A DNA stretch of 64,000 bases from Chondrus crispus (Eukaryota > Rhodophyta > Florideophyceae > Gigartinales > Gigartinaceae): NCBI RefSeq assembly GCF_000350225.1, contig NW_005178511.1, positions 1 to 64,000 on the forward strand, written 5' to 3'. Both the position numbers and the translations under genes were made by a program. The notes beneath the pieces were generated by a model. That model saw only the letters and a program-made list of their open reading frames with translations. It made no database searches and was not told the origin of the DNA. Within the stretch, counting starts at the first letter, position 1; the number at the start of each line of letters is the position of its first letter. Positions 9,008 to 19,377 of this stretch are shown here, piece by piece.

Positions 9008-12000
9008 ATGAGCCAAGAGTTTGAGCCCTCGATCCGCTCCGAAGCGGCGGATCTGAGTCCGGCCGCTGTGCAGTTCCCATCTGCCCCGTCGGGCGACGGC
9101 GACGCAGGTCCTCGTGACCGCGAACCGTCGCTCGGATCCTCCGAGGAAAGAGCGGCGGCGATGTTCGAACGCATAGCCGAATACATCGAGGAAGTCCGTA
9201 CTTCCCTTCGGATCGATGTATCGGACCATGTATACACTCGATGTATGGCCGAACTCCGCTCCCTGCGTGAAGGGAGGTTCAATAGAGTGACGCAGTCCTT
9301 AGAGAATCTCCGAGCACTGATCGACGAGTTACACTCGCGGATAGTGCTCGTCGAAGACTCCCGTTTCGCCTCGCCCGGACCGTCCGGGCAAGGTCGCCCT
9401 GAGAGGCCGACCTCGGTGAGACGACCCGAGGACCGAACCTCTCCGTCCGCAGAGCAATTGGGTGCGGTCGCGCACCTCTCCGCTGAGCTCGACGCCACCC
9501 GTCGGCGTGCTCGTGACATGGAACGTACCATGGCCGAAAGGCTACCCGGTGCCCCCTCGAGATGGCCCGGTGGTACCGTACCTCCGAGCGCCGCCGCGTC
9601 CGAAGGTTGGCGTCCGACTGGTGCCGCTACCAGTCGGACTGCAGAAGGAAGCCGTCCTCCGATAGACGCGAACTTCGCGTCTGAGACCCAAGCCTTGCCG
9701 CCTATCGCCGGAAGTAGGCGGCAAGTGGACCGCGTATCGTACGCGGACGAACAGGACCGTGGAGGAGCCGCCCGCGGATCCGGAGAACCGATGTTCTCCG
9801 TGGATCCACGCTGGGGCGGCTACCCGCCGGCGAGTTACGCCGAGCATCCAGGTCCGGAAGACGTCCGTACGCTACCGGTTACCTCCTTCGGCACGCTGGG
9901 TCCCGCTGAACCCGGGCTCGAGCCGGTACATACGATGATCCAAGAGTTCAGCGCCGTTTCTGACTATCGTATGTACCGCTTGGATAACACCTCGAGGCTT
10001 GTTACCTCCGGTGACGCGGGACGGATCGCGAAGTACGTCCAACGCTGTCGTGGGATCCGTCCCACGATGCGCAGCTTCGACGGTACCGAACCGATCCAGC
10101 TGCTGCCGTTCTTGAAGGATATCCGAATCACCTTCAACTCGCAACACCTGACCGAAGGTGTTGCGGTACGAGTCCTCGCGCACTTCCTCGAGCGCGACGC
10201 GGAGCGCCTGTATACGAGTTATACGATGCGTGGCCTCCGCGCCGGCCAGCTCCACGACGACGTGAGCTGGCCGGGGCTCGTGAATCAATTCTTGAAACGC
10301 TACCTCACGGACGACGTGTTACGTGAAGCGTACGACGCTGTCGCTACGGCGCGACAGAAACCCCACGAAATGGAGAGCACCTTTGCGGACCGGTTAGAAA
10401 CTGCCGCGTTCCGATGCACGGCAGTGTTCTCCGAACAGTCCCTCGCGCACTACTTCGTGCGGGGACTTGCACCAGCAACCCGTGCCGCAGTATCCGAAAC
10501 TGTGCAAAGGCTGCCAGGCAGTCAGAAGACCGATCTTCCGACCATCCGCCGTATCGCCACGGCGGAAGGTACAACGTACCGCGCTCGGCGCGGTTTACCT
10601 CTGCCGGATCCGAAACCGACAGGGAGGGCTGGCAGGACTACGAAGTCCGACGCGACAAGTTCGCCCGCCTCGACCCTCCATATCGCGGAGGATGAGTGGC
10701 AGGCCGACCCTGTCCTCATTACGCAAGGAGCAGGGCCCATGGGGGCACGAACCCCCTCACCGATGTCGACCGGAACGACATCGAGTTACGCGACCGCATT
10801 CGCGGCCACTCCGAGACTGACAAGGGGCACGGACCCCCGCGTCGCCGAGCTCGATATCTCGAGTCGAGATAAGGGAAGCGCCTCGCCTCGCGTGCCCCTC
10901 CTCACCGATGAGGAGGCGCGGCACGCGGCGACCTTCGCCTCAACGGACGGCAGCGCGTACGTGTGCTGGCTATGCCGTACGTACGGACACGCCATGTACG
11001 CCTGCCCGTTCCTGTCGCCGGAACAACGGATGTTCACGGCGTACAGGAACTACTGCTACCAGATGGAGACGCGCCCCGGTGCGCGTAATCTCCTCCGGCA
11101 AGCGGCGGGCGAGGGTCGTCCCCCGCGTCAAGGTTTCCCGAACCGACCGGGTGGGGGCGCACGCTTCGCCCCCCGTGGAGGCGGGTACCGTCATAACGAA
11201 GTCGATCGTCGGGATGGACCCGCCTACCGGCAGGCGGACACAAGGTACCCCCGTCAAGGAGAAAGAGGGGACCGAGACCGTTCTCGGTTACCCCAACAGG
11301 TACAAAATGCGATAATGTACCTGCAAGACTGGGTAGAGGATCCGTACCCTCTACCCACGGAGGGTCACGAAGGCGAGCCGACTCGCTTCGCCCCCCATAT
11401 CCTGCGACGACCGGACGCCGCAGGTCAAGGCCCGGAAGTACCCGAATACTTCGCCAGGGCCGCTGAGCCGCAGTGGGGGAATCGTCCCGACCCGCGCGGA
11501 CGGCTACCCGAAGAAGACCTGGCCGTCGATAGCCAGGAGGTTAGCTCCGATAGCACAGGTAGTTCGAAAAAAAGGGTAAAGACGGTTACGTACACGCGGT
11601 CGCGTGAGCCGTCTTTTCCCCACGAACTAGACTCGACCCCGCGTGCTCGCCAAGGACACGGGGGGTATTGTCCGATAATACATCCCCCGCTATCGGAGGC
11701 GAGCACGGGAGCTCCTGTAATGCCGATACCGGAGAGAGCGCACGTCGAGGCCTCCGAAGGCCTGACGTTAGGAGAACAAGACACGGGGACAGCCGACGTC
11801 CCGGTGAGGCGTAACGATGGCGACGGGGGCAACGACGACCGAAAAGATTCGGTCGACCCCCTGACTCCCGCGAGCCCAAGGTCGCCGGAGAAAGGTCCGT
11901 GTCGTACGGACTCGAGTAATCCTTGGGGCGTCACTGATCCGCAGACGCCCCAAGGAAGGGGTAGAAAGAAACGCAAGCGGGGCCAGCACCGAAATCGAAG

Positions 12001-14917
12001 GCCCCGGCGGAACGACCTCACCGATAAGGTCGCCCCGAAGGTTGTCGACGGCGTCATTTGCCTTATGACGTCGAAGATCTACAACGTCCTCGGCTCGATA
12101 GCCACAGAGGGAAATGCATTTAAACCCCGCACGATCGCCGTTGATACGTGCTCGGGGTATAATCTGGTGAGGAAGGCCGACCTTCCCCCCGATTGGACGC
12201 GTTACGTCGTGCACGACGCACCTCTGCCACGATTGGCAGGCGCGAATAGCAACCCCCTCAAGCTTTCAGCCGTCGTCCGCCTGGCCGTGCGGTTGAGGAA
12301 CACGGTGTTCCGAATTCCGTTCGTAGTCGCGGACCGGCTCGCCGTGCCGGTCCTCCTCGGCACGGCCTTCATCGATACGCACGTGCGATGTATCGACATC
12401 GAAGCTCAACGAATGGAGCTACGCCAAGGCGGTTCTCTCGCCATCGTCGACGGAAAGGGGGAGTCGACTCCCCCTACCAGGCGACACGGACGACACACGG
12501 GTCGGCCGGACGTACGCGAGGAGGCCCCGCAGGCGATCCGAATCGCCCGCTGGGTTACTATCCCCGCGATGTCACAAGCCCGCGTGCGTGTGACAACCGC
12601 GGGGAGGGGCCTCGTGTTCCTGGAGCCCAAGCCCTCACTCCAACACCGACATGGAGTGAAGCTGACGAATGGCGTCGCGGAGGTCCTACCGAATCAGACC
12701 TTCGACGTCATCGTCGCGAATTTCTCACGACGAGAAAAGAGGCTTCCGAAGCACACCGTCGTGGGATACGCGAAGCGCAACCCCCTTGCGATCCTCACTC
12801 CCGAACGTACGGTCGAAGAGGGGATCGCGCACGCACTACACCTGACCGACTTGACCGATCAAGTCGGTGGGGTAGGAGTTGGCCGATCCAACTCCGACGA
12901 TAAGACCACTGCCGGGGACAGAGGGGTCGACCCGGACGAACGGTCACCTTTATGCCAACCGACGGCGAGGGGTACTGTACTCCCCCAGCAAAAGGATCCC
13001 GAAAATCCACCGATAGATTGGGAAAAAGAGATCGACCTGTCATACATCGACGATGACAAGCTCCGTGGCCACGTACTCGAGATGCTCCGTAAGCACTCGA
13101 GTCTGTGGAGCGGTGCGCTTGGGACGATCCAAGCCACGGAGCATCGCATTCCCCTCGAACCGGGAACGAAACCGATTCGTTCTATGCCCTATCGGAAGGG
13201 CCCGGCCATGCGCGAAATGGTCGCCAAGGAGGTCAACAAGATGTTGAACGCAGGGGTTATCGAACCCGCGAGCACCGAGTGGGCGTCCCCCGTGGTGCTC
13301 GTACCGAAGAAAGACGGCTCCCTTCGGTTCTGCGTGGACTACCGGCGTCTCAACGTGAAGACCGCAGCAGATTCGTATCCGCTGCCACGGATGGACGACT
13401 GCATCGATTCGTTAGGAGATGCAGCCGTCTTCACCACGTTGGACTGCAATTACGGTTATTGGCAGGTCCCGGTCGCTCCGGAAGACCGGGATAAGACCAC
13501 GTTTACGACGCACATGGGCACGTTTCGCCACTTGGGCATGCCGTTTGGACTCAAAGGGGCACCGGCCACCTTCCAACGTGCGCTCGACATAATAATCTCC
13601 GGAGTCCGCTGGCAAATATGCCTTGTCTATCTCGACGACGTGATCGTGTTCTCCCGTACGCACGGAGAACACGCGAGGCATCTCGATACCGTCTTGAGCT
13701 TACTGCGGAGTTCCGGTATCTCCCTTAAGCTCAAGAAGTGCAGCTTCTTCCGACCGAAGGTGCACTACCTCGGGCACGTCATCTCCCCAGGCAAGTTGAG
13801 CGTGGCTGATACGGCGGCCGGCGCTTTCAAGACGTTCACGTTCCCAAGGACGTTGACGCAAGTGCGCTCGTTCCTCGGGGCGTGTAACGTATACCGCCGA
13901 TTCGTTAAGGGGTTCGCTAAGATTGCGCGTCCTCTGACCGACATGACGCGCAAGGATTCGGATCCCGATTTCAATAACCCCACGGAGCTGCAACTTCAGA
14001 CGTTCGAGAACCTTAAGGAGTGCATGATCGCTCCGCCAATCCTCGCGTTGCTCCGGCACGGTCGTCCATACATGATAGACAGTGACGCGAGTGCCTACCA
14101 ACTCGGCTGCACCTTACTTCAGGGGCACGAAGAGCCGAACGACTGGCGCCCCGTGGGGTATTGGTCGTACTCACTGTCCGATAGTGAGCGCAACTACAGC
14201 GCTACCGAACGCGAGTGCTTCGCCGTAGTGTGGGCCATCCGCACACTACGGCCGTACGTAGAAGGCACGAAGTTCACCGTACGGACGGACCATGACGTCC
14301 TCCGATGGCTCATGTCACTCACCGAGAGTTCCAGAAGACTCACCCGGTGGCGGCTACGTCTGGCTGAATACGATTTCACCATTCAGTACCGCCCCGGACG
14401 CGTGCATCAGGTGCCCGATGCCCTGTCACGACTCGTGTCGCCGAAGGTCGCCCATGACCCTCGCCCCACCGTCGAGGTGGATGACGTCATCCCCACTTTC
14501 GACGGGGGCACGACAGTTCGAGACGTATCGAACGAGCTCGCGGACCACTCTGGTACCGCGAGTTGTGATCATCATGACGTCCATGTCTTCGTAACGACAC
14601 GGAACCAAGCCGAAGCCCGAACAAGGTCGCGCGTACGGACGCGCGACGAACCGAGAGGCGACGACGAAGCCCCCGCTCTCCAACGACCCAATTCGTTTTG
14701 GGAGGAGAACGACGAGTTCGACGCCGGCGACATCCAGCGCGCCGAAGACCCCGAGGCTGGCGCGCTCGACGCCCCGGTCGCCCCACCGCAGGACGACCTT
14801 CCGGCCCCTCTTACGATAGAGGAGATAGTCGAGGAGCAACGCGTGGATGACTTCTGCCAAACCGTTTTGGCACGACAGTCAGAGTCCCGGGACTCCGCGT
14901 TCTTCGAGGACCACTAA
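9008..14917 (+). CDS. gypsy Gag-Pol: capsid, protease, reverse transcriptase, RNase H
   Basis: A single 1,969-codon frame from ATG 9008. Gag helices (RQKPHEMESTFADRL..., about residue 450) precede a CCHC knuckle CWLCRTYGHAMYAC near 651. A retropepsin follows with AVDTCSGYNLV near 1045 and VPVLLGTAFIDTH near 1120; the site reads D-T-C-S-G rather than the common DTG/DSG, and substitutions of this kind occur in some gypsy lineages. Reverse transcriptase follows, with VPKKDGSLRFCVDYRRLN, LGMPFGLKGAPATFQR and the catalytic YLDDV near 1540. RNase H has MIDSDASAYQLG near 1690 and TVRTDHDVLRWL. The frame ends at a lone TAA (14915-14917) after FFEDH, exactly where related polyproteins continue into integrase. 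It encodes the enzymes for reverse transcription in virus-like particles. Confidence 0.95.
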   Translation: MSQEFEPSIRSEAADLSPAAVQFPSAPSGDGDAGPRDREPSLGSSEERAAAMFERIAEYIEEVRTSLRIDVSDHVYTRCMAELRSLREGRFNRVTQSLENLRALIDELHSRIVLVEDSRFASPGPSGQGRPERPTSVRRPEDRTSPSAEQLGAVAHLSAELDATRRRARDMERTMAERLPGAPSRWPGGTVPPSAAASEGWRPTGAATSRTAEGSRPPIDANFASETQALPPIAGSRRQVDRVSYADEQDRGGAARGSGEPMFSVDPRWGGYPPASYAEHPGPEDVRTLPVTSFGTLGPAEPGLEPVHTMIQEFSAVSDYRMYRLDNTSRLVTSGDAGRIAKYVQRCRGIRPTMRSFDGTEPIQLLPFLKDIRITFNSQHLTEGVAVRVLAHFLERDAERLYTSYTMRGLRAGQLHDDVSWPGLVNQFLKRYLTDDVLREAYDAVATARQKPHEMESTFADRLETAAFRCTAVFSEQSLAHYFVRGLAPATRAAVSETVQRLPGSQKTDLPTIRRIATAEGTTYRARRGLPLPDPKPTGRAGRTTKSDATSSPASTLHIAEDEWQADPVLITQGAGPMGARTPSPMSTGTTSSYATAFAATPRLTRGTDPRVAELDISSRDKGSASPRVPLLTDEEARHAATFASTDGSAYVCWLCRTYGHAMYACPFLSPEQRMFTAYRNYCYQMETRPGARNLLRQAAGEGRPPRQGFPNRPGGGARFAPRGGGYRHNEVDRRDGPAYRQADTRYPRQGERGDRDRSRLPQQVQNAIMYLQDWVEDPYPLPTEGHEGEPTRFAPHILRRPDAAGQGPEVPEYFARAAEPQWGNRPDPRGRLPEEDLAVDSQEVSSDSTGSSKKRVKTVTYTRSREPSFPHELDSTPRARQGHGGYCPIIHPPLSEASTGAPVMPIPERAHVEASEGLTLGEQDTGTADVPVRRNDGDGGNDDRKDSVDPLTPASPRSPEKGPCRTDSSNPWGVTDPQTPQGRGRKKRKRGQHRNRRPRRNDLTDKVAPKVVDGVICLMTSKIYNVLGSIATEGNAFKPRTIAVDTCSGYNLVRKADLPPDWTRYVVHDAPLPRLAGANSNPLKLSAVVRLAVRLRNTVFRIPFVVADRLAVPVLLGTAFIDTHVRCIDIEAQRMELRQGGSLAIVDGKGESTPPTRRHGRHTGRPDVREEAPQAIRIARWVTIPAMSQARVRVTTAGRGLVFLEPKPSLQHRHGVKLTNGVAEVLPNQTFDVIVANFSRREKRLPKHTVVGYAKRNPLAILTPERTVEEGIAHALHLTDLTDQVGGVGVGRSNSDDKTTAGDRGVDPDERSPLCQPTARGTVLPQQKDPENPPIDWEKEIDLSYIDDDKLRGHVLEMLRKHSSLWSGALGTIQATEHRIPLEPGTKPIRSMPYRKGPAMREMVAKEVNKMLNAGVIEPASTEWASPVVLVPKKDGSLRFCVDYRRLNVKTAADSYPLPRMDDCIDSLGDAAVFTTLDCNYGYWQVPVAPEDRDKTTFTTHMGTFRHLGMPFGLKGAPATFQRALDIIISGVRWQICLVYLDDVIVFSRTHGEHARHLDTVLSLLRSSGISLKLKKCSFFRPKVHYLGHVISPGKLSVADTAAGAFKTFTFPRTLTQVRSFLGACNVYRRFVKGFAKIARPLTDMTRKDSDPDFNNPTELQLQTFENLKECMIAPPILALLRHGRPYMIDSDASAYQLGCTLLQGHEEPNDWRPVGYWSYSLSDSERNYSATERECFAVVWAIRTLRPYVEGTKFTVRTDHDVLRWLMSLTESSRRLTRWRLRLAEYDFTIQYRPGRVHQVPDALSRLVSPKVAHDPRPTVEVDDVIPTFDGGTTVRDVSNELADHSGTASCDHHDVHVFVTTRNQAEARTRSRVRTRDEPRGDDEAPALQRPNSFWEENDEFDAGDIQRAEDPEAGALDAPVAPPQDDLPAPLTIEEIVEEQRVDDFCQTVLARQSESRDSAFFEDH

Positions 14918-16300
14918 GGGGTGCTCAAACGGAGACACCCCTTCGACCCTGATATCGTTCAGGTGGTGGTACCTCGGACGCTTCGCGCCAGGCTCCTTCG
15001 CCTGTGCCACAACCCGGCCATCGCGGGGCACCCGGGCCAGAACCGTATGTACTACGCACTTCGACGCGAGTACTACTGGCCACACCTGGCTGCAGACGTA
15101 GCAGCCACGGTGCGAGGGTGTCGAAACTGCGCGATGAACCGCGTCAAGCTGAGGAAACATCTCAACCGATTGAGGTTGTTTCCAGCTACGAGGCCCCTCG
15201 AGAGCCTCGCAATCGACATCTTGGGGCCGCTCCCCAAGACAAAGACAGGAAAACGATTCCTGCTCGTGATTACGGACCACTTCAGTAAGCTGACGCAAGT
15301 CGTTGCGCTCCGCACGATAACAGCGTACACGGTCGCAGTTGCGTTCTGCGACTCGTGGGTGTTCAAGTATGGCGTCCCTCGCACGTTGCTTTCGGACAAC
15401 GGCCCTCAGTTTAATGCCAAGTTCTTCAACAGCACGTGCCGCGTTCTGGGGATAACGAATTTGTACACTTCGGCGTACCATCCCCAGACGAACGGGCAAG
15501 TCGAGCGATATAACCGAACAATCGCTTCGATGCTGCCGGATTACGTGGGTGAACACCAGGACGACTGGGATGTGTACGTGGGGCCGCTTACGTATGCGTA
15601 CAACTCCCACGTACATCGCACCACACGCACCACGCCGTTTGAGCTCGTGCTCAGCAGGCCACCGCCGGAGTTCTCTCTCCGACGGGCGGACGGCGACGCG
15701 CCCCCTTCCGATGGGGGGAACCAACGTGCCGAGTTCCTCAAGACTTTGGACTCGACTATCCAAAAGGCCTACGGGAGCTTGCGTCGGACGCAGGCCCGCT
15801 ACAAGCGCGACTTCGATAAGCGCATACGACGTATTAATTCCCGGCTCCGTCCCGGAGAATACGTATATCTCAACCCCACCGATGGGGCTAAGACGTCGAA
15901 CAAGCTCGCCTCGCAAGCTGTCGGACCCTACCGCGTGCTCGCCAATGACCGCCGAACCATCACGATCGATCGTGATGGGGTCACCGAGCGAGTCTCCGCC
16001 GACCGCTGCGTGTACGCGCCGTGTCCGATAGACGCGCCACGAGCAAGTACGACGACCCCGCGGGACCTCGCCGATAAGGTCACCGCGGGAACGCAGTATG
16101 CCGTCGAACGGCTACTGAGACATCGAGTCATGGAAGACGGAACTACGGAGTTCCTCATCAAGTGGGCGGATTACGACGCGCCCACTTGGACTGCGCGGAC
16201 TCAAGTCCCGGAGGAGTTGGTGTCTCGTTACGCCCAACGCCTCCGGAGACGTACCGGCAGGGACCTCACCCAAACCGGGAACGCGGACGTTCACGCTTAA
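14918..16300 (+). CDS. gypsy integrase with C-terminal chromodomain
   Basis: Same reading frame as the upstream gag-pol, separated only by TAA 14915-14917, so this is the 3' part of pol. It has the HHCC zinc domain (LCHNPAIAGHPGQ... CRNCAMNR), the catalytic core with IDILGPLPKT, LSDNGPQF and TNGQVERYNRT supplying D, D and E, and a GPY/F-like region (QAVGPYRVL). The C-terminal chromodomain is QYAVERLLRHRV..EFLIKWADYDAPTWTA. Chromodomains of this clade bind modified histone tails and steer insertion into heterochromatin. No ATG follows the stop directly, so expression would need read-through, or the copy is dead by a nonsense change. Confidence 0.93.
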   Translation, partial: GVLKRRHPFDPDIVQVVVPRTLRARLLRLCHNPAIAGHPGQNRMYYALRREYYWPHLAADVAATVRGCRNCAMNRVKLRKHLNRLRLFPATRPLESLAIDILGPLPKTKTGKRFLLVITDHFSKLTQVVALRTITAYTVAVAFCDSWVFKYGVPRTLLSDNGPQFNAKFFNSTCRVLGITNLYTSAYHPQTNGQVERYNRTIASMLPDYVGEHQDDWDVYVGPLTYAYNSHVHRTTRTTPFELVLSRPPPEFSLRRADGDAPPSDGGNQRAEFLKTLDSTIQKAYGSLRRTQARYKRDFDKRIRRINSRLRPGEYVYLNPTDGAKTSNKLASQAVGPYRVLANDRRTITIDRDGVTERVSADRCVYAPCPIDAPRASTTTPRDLADKVTAGTQYAVERLLRHRVMEDGTTEFLIKWADYDAPTWTARTQVPEELVSRYAQRLRRRTGRDLTQTGNADVHA

Positions 16301-16957
16301 GGGAGGGGCCCTCAACCGCTCCTTCGCGGATTAACCCCAGCCTGCACGAACAGACAAAAAGGGGAAGCGAAGGAGGTCGGCGGACCCTATCGGAGGGTCA
16401 CAGCCGGGGACGCGTTCAAGTCAAGTCGTCTTGACTTCTCGGACGTCAAGGACGCGAGACATAACAACAGGACAGTACGAACTGCCTGAAAAAAATGTTG
16501 GGCCCTCGTAATGACCGACATTACGAGGACTGCAATACGCCGTTCGGATCAGAAAAGTCGGACGACACCCCCCCCGAACAGGATTGCCAGACGATCCGTT
16601 AAGTCCAGCAACCACGGCGAGGAGGGGCGCCCGACGAACGAGGCGATCAGCGGTGGAATCACGAGAGCCCCTCGGTGGGCAGAGTAAGCGACCAGAATGC
16701 CCGTTGCTTGTGTCTCGGAATATCCGAGAAGGTTCGGGCTCACTTCGAGCCCTCAGTCCGCATCCGGGTCCGATATCCCGACGGACGACGTGGTCATGAC
16801 CCTATCGATAGGGGTCGTGCGCGAGGAAACGCGCAAAAGGCGTTTTCAGATGAGCAGACGAGTGAGGCTGCGTTCGCCTCAACAGTCGCCAGGATAGTTA
16901 AGGAAGGGGCGTAAGCGCGAGAGCAACTCGGTCGGAGGGGCACCAATATATGCGCAC

Positions 16958-17174
16958 ACACGTGTACTGTCAGCCCCAATTAGAACTTTTTGTCGCTAAT
17001 CACGGCGCATGCCATGATTTAATTTTGGGAAGATTTCTTCCTCAGACGACAGCGCACCAATCAGGAACCGTGCTCTGATTTTTTGGCAGAAATTGTTTTC
17101 GCGGGAAATTATGACAATTTTTGGGACGATTTTCTGATTGCGCGGCGGACGGAAAAAGGTCGCAGTACACGTGT
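16958..17174. mobile_element. MITE-like AT-rich insert with 12-bp inverted ends
   Basis: An AT-rich 217-bp segment stands out in GC-rich surroundings. Its ends are ACACGTGTACTG (16958-16969) and the exact inverse CAGTACACGTGT (17163-17174). The left end with its next bases also resembles a stretch inside the LTR (about 8410-8431), so it could be an LTR-derived fragment rather than a true MITE. No clear target duplication was found. Confidence 0.4.
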
Positions 17175-18000
17175 ATTACGAGAAAAGTCCCAATCCACGG
17201 CGCTGCACGGGGGCACAACGGGTACCACCAGAAGGAACACACGGCCCCTCCTTCACCGGAGGGTGAGGAGTGTGCGAGCTCGACGGGAACGCCGCATCGG
17301 ACGGACCCCCTGCACTCTCGACGCTCAAAACCCCCAAGCCGACCAAGCGGCTTGCCCACACAGTCTCCTCCGCAAGCGCTCGACCGCCTGCCGGTCGAGC
17401 GACAAGCCCGAGCCGTCCCCTGGCGAGCCGCTCCGGTGCCTTCGAGCCCCCGCCGTCGAAGGCGGAGGGGCGCAGGAGAACTCGAACCCACGACAGCCGG
17501 CGCTTCTAACATCTCCCTTGCGCTGTGTACGCCTCCTTCGAATTACCCGCTTTAGGGACTCGCTCGTAGCGAAAGGATCACCGCCGTCGATGGGGTACTG
17601 TCGGCTCAGAGCCGTTTTGTCCGACGGAAGGAAAATGAGGAGACCGCCAAGAAAGGCGGCGATCGTCGCAGGGAAGGCCTTGGGACGTCGAGAGCCGCCC
17701 GAAGGGTGCGGCACTCACGTGCGCGCGACACGCCCCCTTGTGAGAATACGTGCGTTTGAAACTCGTCCGACACGTCTCCCCCTTCGGACCCCCCTCAATC
17801 GCCAGACCGTAATCGATCGCTCATCGCCCTACTCTCCCCCCCTGAACAATTCGGGACGTATCGGCGGCCTCACGCCCGGTCGAAGAGCGACCCCGAAAGG
17901 CGACCCCGGAGTGACCTCCACAGGACCGTACCGGTTCCACCCGCCGCGGACGGGACCAATACGACGTCGGCTTCCCCGGCTACTTCCCAAAGAAAGAGGG

Positions 18001-18170
18001 GCGCGTGGAAGAGGAGAATACCGCGCGCTCTGCCCTCGCCCCGATGGCGAGGGGCGCGACGACGAGGATAATACCGCGCGCCGCGCCCTCGCCCCAATGG
18101 CGAGGGGCGCGTGGACGAGGAGAATACCGCACGCTCTGCCCTCGCCCCGATTTCCTGCGGGGGGGGCGAC
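18001..18170 (+). repeat. 53-bp tandem repeat, three copies
   Basis: The core AATACCGC recurs at 18017, 18070 and 18123, each followed by CGC..GCCCTCGCCCC.AT. Three imperfect copies of a 53-bp unit lie within the gypsy spacer. Confidence 0.75.
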
Positions 18171-19362
18171 GAAGATGACACCCGCGTGGGACCTTGCCTC
18201 GGTGGAACCGGAGCGCGAGGAGCGCCGGAAAAAGTCCTCGGGGAGCGCCGCGGGCCGAGCTTGCGAGGCCCAGGCGCTGCCACGCGGACTTTTTCCGCCG
18301 CACCGCAGCGCGGAGTGGAGCCCTGGACCGGATACTTCACGGCAAGCGGGAACCCCACGCGTACGAACCTGCGCCGCCGGCCCGGGGGTGTGCCCGAGGG
18401 TGCACAGTCCCTCTTAGAGTCGATGACACGGACCACGCGGGGCGGACTCCGTCGTTCCGTAGGCCATCGACAAACGTGTCACTATGCACACGTGAAGAGA
18501 GCCACGCCACGCAGCGCACGAAAAGAAATGAGGGAGTATTCGCGCTCTGGTGACGAATATTACATCAGCGCGTCCAGTACCCTCCCCATAACTGCCTCTG
18601 CAGACGGTTAAGAAATGGGCGAAACTAGTGAGGGGTGGGGAAAGCACACAGGAACACACGCTGCACAACCGTATCTCTGTACTACGAGGCCCTGCCGTCC
18701 AGGGTGCCTCAAGCGGACACGGGCTCCACAACCTTCACGTCATGATAGCCGGGCCTTCTCTCTCGCGGTTATCCGGCTGCAACTATGTCGCGCCCGCCCT
18801 CACCCTATGGGTAGAGGGAAGGCACCCAATTCGTGGAAGTAGCAAACCCCATCGCCGTCCTTCCCCGCGCAATGGCACCCCACGCTGGACAGCTGGCACG
18901 AGCATCCCGACCGCGCGCGGAGCCTGAAGTCGGATGAACTACGGACGGAGGAAAGGCGAGGAAAGAAAGCATGGGAGGGTAATTTTCACAGAGAGGATCA
19001 GAGGGGAAGGAGACGGAAGGATTACGAGAAGTCTTTACGGACTAGAGACAGGACGGAGGCGCGGACGGAAGCACCAAGACAGTCCCTCTCAATGTGGCTC
19101 GATGGTAACGAGAGGAGCTGGGGTGGACGTTGGCAAAGTGGATTCGCTACGGTTTCAAGGAAAACAGGGGAAGCACGTCGGGAAGGAAAATCACCAGGGT
19201 AAGGGATGAGAGATCAGCACGCGCGCAAAGGAGCGCGAGGCAGGACACGAAGGATACCGACCAGACAGCGAAGTAGCCAGCACGAACGGGAGGGACCGTA
19301 TCGACTACGCCGTCGGACATGGCTCTCACCCTACAAGCACCCGTGGACGCAGACGTCCCCGC

Positions 19363-19377
19363 TTAAGGGGGGGGCCG
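19363..19377 (+). other. Polypurine tract of gypsy element
   Basis: TTAAGGGGGGGGCCG sits directly before the TGTAG start of the 3' LTR, the expected place for plus-strand priming. Confidence 0.7.

Larger units (their letters stand above)
16301..19377 (+). other. Noncoding spacer between integrase and 3' LTR of gypsy
   Basis: About 3.1 kb, GC-rich, with many overlapping open frames but none carrying a domain, signal peptide or convincing membrane segment; I do not see an envelope gene. It holds a perfect 10-bp hairpin CCTCGTAATG/CATTACGAGG (16504-16528), a near-palindrome around 16793-16817, a 217-bp AT-rich insert (16958-17174) and a 53-bp tandem repeat (18001-18170). The spacer length is unusual for a chromovirus, whose integrase normally lies close to the 3' LTR. 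Confidence 0.7.

Noticed and set aside
17083..18417. A 444-codon ORF in the gypsy spacer as an envelope gene
   Set aside because: No signal peptide, membrane anchor or glycosylation pattern; strongly arginine/proline-biased as expected from GC-rich noncoding DNA; other frames are equally open.
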